The notes below the pieces were generated by a model. The model saw only the letters and a program-made list of their open reading frames with translations, made no database searches and was not told the DNA's origin. This document shows, one piece after another, positions 56,752 to 64,000 of a DNA stretch of 64,000 bases. Positions within the stretch are counted from its first letter, which is position 1; each line of letters begins with the position of its first letter. Location: the NCBI GenBank assembly GCA_010094025.1, contig ML991807.1, positions 1-64,000 of the forward strand, in the 5' to 3' direction. The stretch is from Viridothelium virens. Its lineage: Eukaryota > Ascomycota > Dothideomycetes > Trypetheliales > Trypetheliaceae. A program made the translations under genes and the position numbers.

Positions 56752-58840
56752 CTAGCCGCGGAAATTGGGTTGCGGAACCGGCTGCGGTAGCTGCATCCAG
56801 TTTTGGCCCTGTGACATTGGCATGTGTAGATCGGAAGTCGTGTTGTGGTCCCACACCGGCAGCACACCTGGCCTCTTCTCTCTGACCGACTTTCCAAGTG
56901 GCTGATAATGCATTGCATTGGCTGATACAGTGGGTGCATTCTGTACAGAGCCCGACGGGGGGTGCTGGAGAAGCGTATTGACCTGGCGGACTGGCCGGTA
57001 GGGAGAATTGCGCTGGAAGAGGAAGTAGGATGGTGAGAGTTGAGTTGGTGGTTGCGACTGGGTAGCAGAAGATGGAAACCCGGCCGATGTTGGTGAGACA
57101 TTGGCAGAATTGGGATATGGACTATGTTGCCTGGAGGGGTGATCGTAGGAAGCCGTACTGGTAAGGACATGGGGACGTTGTGGTGGACCAGATGATGTGG
57201 GTACCGCGGATGGCGTAGACCAGCTTACAGGCGGTGGGTAGATAGATTGAGGTGTCGTTCCTCCAGAATGTTGAATGGGAGGCAATTGGTGAGCTTGGCG
57301 TAAAGGAGCGCAGTTCCCGGTGTTGCTACTTTGCTGCGGAACAGAGAGTCTAGGTAGCTCTAAGCGAGATCCGCTGGCACTACTATAAGGAGTGCCTGCC
57401 GTTCCTGAAGTCACAGTGCCTGGCGTCAGTGTCATCGACGTGGCAGGGGATGGGGTGGTGGTAGATGAATATGGTTGTGGATAAGGTCTTGAGAGCCTCT
57501 TTGGATGTGGCTCATAGACAGTCTCATCAACGCTCCGTTTTCTGCCGTTCCTAAGATCCAATTCAGGCAATGGTCCATTGTATAGACTGGGTGGTGTCTT
57601 GGAATATGCGGTTCGATGAGGCGAAGTTGTGGCCTGGAATGGGGGTGAGGCGTGATTTGAGCCTGGAGGTGAAGGTAAGGTGGGAGGAATCAAGACTGTA
57701 GGAGTCGGAGGACCACGTGGTTGAGACTGTAATCTCTCGAGAGGTGGTCTTGAAGCTGCTTCGATGTAGGCGGCAAACTTCCCCAGTTTGATGTGCCACT
57801 CCTTCCATTGCTTCTCTGACGTGAAAAGGCTGTACCTCATGTTGCTCAGAAATTCAACTTCCATGACGTGTACTTCGCTGACTGAGATCCCTGAAACCTC
57901 AGCCCATGTCTTATTGGTGTAGGTGTTATCATCCAAGACTAGTCACGTTTCATGTCAGCTAATCACACTTGCGCCCGTGAAAGCATGCGGGCTTACATTT
58001 ATTTCCCAACATCAAGGCAACCGTGAGTAACCGGTATTCACTGCCAGGTTTGCCTTTCACCGTGGGATTTGACTTCTTGAGCCGGTATACGAAGAGTAAA
58101 GCCAGAATTATGACGTGCTGAGCCACCTGTGTTGTCGACAGAATTGTTGTGACCCATTTTCTGAATCCGGTTGTGGGAATTGCATCTTGGACGAGTGGCT
58201 TTGCATTCAGGACTGGGTTGCGTGCATCCTCGATTTCAGCAAGTGTGGTGGAAGACTCGAACCAGAATAAGCATGTGATCTGCATTCAAAAGTCAGTGAA
58301 GGTTTTTTTTACCAAAGCCCACCCTGTGATACGTACTTGGGCTGCCAGCTCAGACAAGCTTCCTCCAGTATTGTTGATTGAGCGAGGTATTTGGAGAAAT
58401 GGTGCTATCGAGTTGTTGCTCGAACTCTTCCCCTGACTTGACTGATCTATCTGCCGAGACTGATCTTGACTTTGTGAGAAAGGTGTGAGAGGCCGGCTGC
58501 TAGACATTTGGTTGACGCTGCTGGATTGAGGGGCGTTCGAGCTGGGATAATTGACTGGCGGAATCCTTTGTCTATAGCCCGGGACCTCGTGATGTTGAGT
58601 AGCACGGTGGTCATATTGCATTGTATGATGAGCAGCAGTATTCATGTCCGAAGGTGGAGTTGGAGGTCTAGTCTGTGGGGGCAGAGCTTGCTTCGACCAG
58701 TCAGAAGGTAGCCAGGAGCTGCTCTGCCGTCGAGATGGTGGAAGAGAGCGTAGGGTGGAGCTCGACCGTGAAGGGAAAGATGGAGCAGATTCGAAATGAG
58801 GCATCGAATGCTGCGGAGGCGGAATTCCTATTGTAGACAT
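56752..58840 (-). CDS. Pho80-like cyclin (PCL/CLG1 type)
   Basis: These cyclins partner Pho85-type kinases in phosphate, glycogen, polarity or nutrient control. Minus-strand exons are 58840-58337, 58279-57997 and 57938-56752 (57- and 58-bp introns), giving 657 aa. A Ser/Pro/Gln-rich N-terminal region (about 1-160) precedes the cyclin box at about 165-310. Box motifs are [51 protein letters not shown] (shown here as [13 protein letters not shown] plus [17 protein letters not shown], joined by splicing), and EVEFLSNMRYSLF. The C-terminal half is a long Pro/Ser/Thr-rich disordered tail with a basic RKRSVDE patch. The box with its long flanks fits CLG1-like members better than compact Pho80. The family is secure; the partner and process are inference. 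Confidence 0.88.
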
Positions 58841-61800
58841 GGAGTAGTTTATGGATTGTCCTTTGAAGGTGGAGAATCAAGCAGCTGTGTGGCCTTCATC
58901 CAGGAGGGAGTGATGATGGTCCGTCTTCAAAGGTCGAGATGGTCACCTGGTGGTAGACAATAAGGTATTCAAAGACGCGGTGGGGAACGTAAAGTTTGTA
59001 TTGCAGGCATTTCCGGAATGGTGAATAATCAATGAGCCGCCCTTTCCCTGAAACGTGCAGGCTGCGAGAAAGAGGTTCTTTAGTGGGCAAGCAAGGAGCG
59101 TGGTCGGTAATAAAGCCAAGTTATGTACGTGAGCAACTCCAAATATGCAGAACTTCGCTTGAAGAAGGCGATCATACGCTAGAGGATGACCCGTCAAGGG
59201 CAGTCCGGGGGGAGGAGCAGCTGGATTTCTGGTACTGAGACTGGTTAGGCAAAGTGAGAAAAGTGAGCTTCGTGTACGGATAGAAAGAATTATTCACAGC
59301 CGGTGGGGGTAGGCAGTGACGATATTAGCAACCCTTAGGGCGATTAGGGTGGGTGACAGCGACTAGCGACGAGGGGATCCTCACAACGCTGTGCCTTCCG
59401 GAAAGGTGAATTAAGATTTGTGGCAACCATGGCGGAACGGAGATTTGAATCTGTTGACCAAACGCCAGGTCACGGAGGCCAGCGCGGTGGGATCAATTCT
59501 ACGGCAAGTAGTGAGGTTAGGTTAGGTTGTGCGGTGTCCACGATCAGACAGATTCGCTCGTCAGTCGGCCAGGCGAGCGCTTTGCCGGAATGTTCCAGGC
59601 ATGGATGTGCAGAAACACGGCCAGCAACCCCATGAGGCCGATCGTCATTGGATCCCAGCCGGCGACGCAGTCGCGGCGGCAGAGGTTGATGTCAGAGCAG
59701 CCAACGTCGCCGTCCGCATCGTGAATTGGCGGCCGAGCGCACAAGGGCCTTTTTTCATGGGCCATCATGGGCCATCATGGACCATCAATGGACCTTCATG
59801 GCTGGCCTTGCCCTCATACGAATCCCATGGAACTCCTTCCTCACAGCCCATCCCCACCCCGGCCCGCCCAGCCAATCACACACGACGGCGGAGCCAGCGC
59901 GCAACCCCCAGCTACAGCTAACTACAGGCGAGCAGCCAAAGTAGCAGCGACGCCGCGTGCCGCAACTTTGGAGATACCGGTACGCATAGCTAGCCCTAGA
60001 AGCGTGTCCTAACTAGAAGCAGCTGCTGCCGGATCATGGATGCCAGCAGCTCCTTAGGCGGCGTGTTGATGGATCGGAAGAGAGAACAGTGCGAGGGCCA
60101 GCCTCAGGCTGATGATGCGCCAAGATTGGCTCACTGCTTGGATGCATTGGTGTTAATTGGCCGAACGCGGCTAGCGCGGAACCGCGTCCGAGGCGCAACT
60201 GAGTGAGTGAGGATGGTGTGTGTGCGCGTGTGGCAGCTGGAAGCAGCGAGCTGTGCTGGGATCACCAGTGCTGCTTGGTGCTGCTTGGTGCTGGTGCCGG
60301 TGCGGTACTGGGGGCCAAGGCTTGGGCTTGGTCTTGGTCTTGGGCTTGAGGGGCTGGCTTACCTAGGCACCTAGGTAGGCTTGGAGGAGCGTGAGGAGGT
60401 GCGGTGCGGTTGCGCTGCTGCGGTGGCTCCGTGGCCCGGATCAGGATCAGGGATGGCCATCAGTGCCATCATGGATCTGGCCGGTCTGGCTGGTCTGGCT
60501 GGTCACAATCAATTCCTGACGCGGTCTGAGATGGAAAATGGCTCCAAACTGCTGATTCGGTGGGAAGAATGGGGGGGGCTCGTGTGCCAATCAGACATGC
60601 CGAAGCAGGTTTGGCGCCACTGAACCTTCGTCTACGACCCAGATTATGCGAGCGCGCATCGCTGCCATCTCATCGCTGACCGACGCGCGCCCTCCCACCC
60701 CTCGCAGGCCCTTCACGGCACTCACTGACTGCACTCCTGGGGGGCCGTCCTCCGTCAAGTCGCCTTGACCATGCACTCCTTGTCTTGCCCCGTTCCACTT
60801 CCTTAGAGCACGTTCGTTTTGGCCACAAACTCGAGCACCCGGGGGGCCGCATGGTAACAACGGCAACTGGCAACTGGCAACTGGCGACTGCATTCTGCTT
60901 GCTCCGTATCTGTCTAGTCATACGGGGCACCTAGTTAGAGGAGGCGTCGCGCTCATCGTCATGCCTGGGCCTCCTATTTCTTCCTGCCGGTTCGTGCCAA
61001 CCAACCGCGCTGCCAACCAATATCTATTCGTGACAAAAAAGATTCGATCCTCAGAAGGAGGTCCAGCGGCGGAGTCTCATCTCAGTCATCCCATAGCGCT
61101 CAGCCAAGCCATCGCATCAGAAACTCAAGAAGCTCGGGTATAAAATTTGATTAGGCATCGCCGACTATGTACTATCTACGTGCCGCTGATGCATTCAATA
61201 ATTGTACGGGTGATCAGGAGTGAGATGCGAATCGTGCGTTAGTTGCAAGTCTCCACCGGCCCTAACAGAAACAGCAATGGATGGGCACTCGGAACAGGAA
61301 ATTGTTCTCATACGGCGAGTGTCAGATACACGGCAAGGCAAAGTGGAATGAGATTGACGTGCAGCCAGCACGCTGGTATGCTCGTACGGCCATCATGCTT
61401 GCACTTGTGGATGCATTTCGGTTTGATTGCTCCTTTTCCGTACATGCTTGTTGACCGCCGGTTGTCAAATCGGGAGCGTTGCGTTGCGTCTGAACGATGC
61501 GGTCCTGTGTTTCGGTCCAGCCGGTTCACAGGTATGGACTTGTGGATGGTGTCGTCGTAAACCTTGAAAAGATCAAGGCCGACCCTTATGATAGGCCTAG
61601 CCCTGGCTGAGCACCTTGATTTGTCTTACTATAGTGACTCGCCGTAAGGTACCGAAAAGCCACATCGACCTGATGCTCCTGGGGGCGATAACAATGTAAC
61701 GAGTTCCCACCCTTTGTCATCCACGTTTCCGCTTCCCCGTCAGGATGTGCGCGTCGAAGCCTGAAGACTGCTTCAAGTGAGAGCCACTTGCGGCATCCAG

Positions 61801-64000
61801 TGCCTCCGAGAGAGGAACGAGGCGTTGCAGATGGCAATTTAGGAGAGTAGGCAGGGTAGAGTTTGAGCAAGCTTGCGCCGCATCAAGCCGCAGTACGGAG
61901 TACGGGAGTACACACCTATGAAGGTGTCCAGTGATGATATCTGTACCCTGGCACGCCTGGCCAAACAAGTACAGCAGCCATGCCTCTCTCCCACGCTCTC
62001 CCACTCCGTACATACATGATTCAACATCCGCCTGTTCTTGCCCCTCCCACCCTTTCCTTTCAATATAGCTCACTCTAACCCAGTTCAGCCTTGTGCCGAA
62101 AGCGGTTATTTCACTAACAACCCGGTCGCACGCAGAAAAAAAGAGAAAGGCCGCCCTGCCCACTCGAAGTATGAGCAAGACAGTCCCAACAACGCCCGCT
62201 AAAATCTACACCAGGTCTCGGCCCGCTACTGCAAGTTGGTCGTTCATCGGGACCGAGCAAAACGAAAGTGTGCATCCTAGAAAGCAAACACCGTCAGCTT
62301 CCTGGCGGGTTTTAGACGCCGCACCAGCTGACGTTGGAGCGAAGAAATGAATCGCCCGTGACGTGGAGTATTTGTCGAACATGATGCGTATTAATCGACC
62401 AGCCACCAATCCTATGTCGCACCTTCCGTGCCGGCCAAATTGGTGCATAGATGCTCGTAGGCAACCTTTCGCTTCATATGACAAAGCACATGATGCGCAT
62501 ACGAGGCAGCAGTGTTGTTTTATCGCCAAGCAAGGGCGCCTGAACGGATAAAAAAAATGTTTGATGAGCATCGTCCAACAAGCGACCGGCACATGCCGCA
62601 GCTTTCTTCCCCTCCAATCTTCCAGAAGCAAGCCTCTTTTGCGACCAAGACGGCGAAAACGAAATTCCGGCGGCGACGTGCACTTGTTCTGGCATCTGCA
62701 TCCTGCAACGTCTTGACAAGCGAGCAAACACATCTGCGACAAGACTCCATGGGTTGCTCAATGTGAGATCGACACAATCTCCACTGTTGCTAGCCTAAGT
62801 TCAAAGTTAATGCACGACGACGAAAGCTACCAATGCCCTCAATAGGGTTACCAAGTCCCAACTCGATCGGTGTGGGAAGGGATCCGAAACATGGTACACA
62901 AATAAAATCTTGTGCATTCAACCGCCGATAGCAGCAGACTGGAATTCTTGTGATCCTATGACCCAGGCTCGAAACTAATATGCCATGCGTGTTTCGTTCC
63001 CTCGTTCACCCACGGGGCCGCCGAGTCATCGCGATAGTAAGTAGCTCCGTACTGTAGTAAGGTCCTGCCTTGCCTTGCCTCTGTCCTTGAGGACACTACA
63101 TGATGCGTCCGCTGAACCGTTGGCCTATACGCGCCAGTGCTGCAAAAGGGATCATCGATAGGTACGGCAAGCCTTGGCTACTGGCGGAAGGGATTCGCGC
63201 TCAGCCCGTGGCCCCGCCATGTATCTTGAAGTTTGCAGCAGAGAAATTGCCCCTCGGTCACAGTGATAGCCGGCGTGGACGAGTGGCTTGTATCGCATGT
63301 CGAGTCGAGCTAGGAGCAGAGTCGTAGGATCGAAGGAAATCGCGACGATAGAGTTCCACCCACGCGACTCGGGCACGAGTCACCCACGCTAGGCTCGGTT
63401 GGGGCAGATTATTGGCTTCCCTTCTGCCCCGCTGACACCCGCCACAGCCAAGACTCTCGCACGCTTCATTAAGGGGCGGGGTTCTGCTGCGGGCTAAGGA
63501 GCTGATCTCGACTCCGTGAGCCGCCCGGCGTAAGGCGGTAAAAGGCTGAAGGGAGCCCTGTTGCTCCGTATACTGGGATGCGAGTGGCCTGGTCAAATCA
63601 AGAGACATTCTGCACCCGTGATAGCCGCATTGACAGCTGTGGCGGCAAGTAAGTTGTAGTGAAAGCCCGGATGGATATGGAACGCTTGATGATGCAGTCA
63701 TTACCCCTGTACCCCCGGAATCCCGGTCATCCCATCATCCAAATGACAAGAAGCAAAAAAACCTGCAGGGTAGGCTTCCGAAGCAATAGCCCCAAGGCTC
63801 TTTTTTTCTAATCTTCGTGGCCGTCCTTGGCTTGCTTGACCCCAGAAGCGTGGCCTTGCCGACACCTTAGCGCGATCTAGACAAATGTATTCCTGCTTAG
63901 TTTTACTCTTCGACGAATATTCCACGGCACGGCTTTGACTGCAACACCCTTTTGCCTGAATCTCGGCTCTGCCACAGAGGCAGACTGTGGGAAACCGCGC
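58841..64000. other. 5.2-kb gene-poor region upstream of the cyclin gene
   Basis: No gene is supportable. There are several short simple repeats: GGGCCATCAT units near 59759-59779, CTGCTTGGTG twice at 60271-60290, a CTTGG(T/G) run at 60319-60348 and GGTCTGGCT repeats near 60483-60501. A 7-bp inverted repeat (63401-63407 with 63424-63430) is also present. Open frames up to 178 codons exist but overlap on both strands without motifs. It may be a long regulatory and leader region for the cyclin gene. Confidence 0.4.

Noticed and set aside
62206-62742. 178-codon minus-strand open frame
   Set aside because: Cys/Arg-rich composition without motifs, overlapped by frames on both strands; about this length is expected by chance in the window.

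Overview
The window looks like nuclear DNA of a filamentous ascomycete (Pezizomycotina). The genes are spaced and monocistronic, and most introns are 48-65 bp with GT(A/G)AGT-type donors and CTAAC/CTGAC branch sites. Fungal-specific families are present: GH92 and GH47 mannosidases, a TRI12-like MFS pump, a rhodopsin-domain (PTH11/SAT4-type) membrane protein and a Pho80-type cyclin. I recognise no rRNA, tRNA, transposon or virus-derived element. I joined exons by hand from splice signals, reading phase and family motifs.

Layout: 0.6-2.0 kb, tRNA isopentenyltransferase (MOD5). 3.6-14.7 kb, four glycosidase genes: GH47, GH35, GH128 and GH31. 17.2-18.2 kb, a short MetE-like protein. 20.8-24.0 kb, an F-box protein and a GT8 glycosyltransferase. 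24.6-27.2 kb, GH92. 28.0-28.7 kb, a small secreted Cys/Thr-rich protein. 29.4-38.9 kb, a multi-exon MFS transporter, a rhodopsin-domain membrane protein and two convergent short-chain dehydrogenases. 41.0-44.7 kb, a divergent pair: membrane-anchored SGNH hydrolase and membrane-anchored GH2 enzyme. 46.2-58.8 kb, a secreted protein of unknown function, eIF2B delta, an alpha/beta hydrolase, an unknown polytopic membrane protein, a possible 51-aa membrane protein and a Pho80/CLG1-like cyclin. 58.9-64.0 kb holds no gene I can support.

The striking feature is carbohydrate enzymology. Within about 41 kb there are six glycoside hydrolases of six different families, plus a GT8 transferase and an SGNH hydrolase. 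GH47 and GH92 together suit high-mannose glycans; GH35, GH2 and GH31 suit galactosyl, glucosyl, xylosyl or similar side groups; GH128 suits beta-1,3-glucan. All carry a signal peptide or membrane anchor. Whether they act as one pathway is inference: housekeeping genes are interspersed, no cluster regulator is visible, and promoter motifs are only suggestive.
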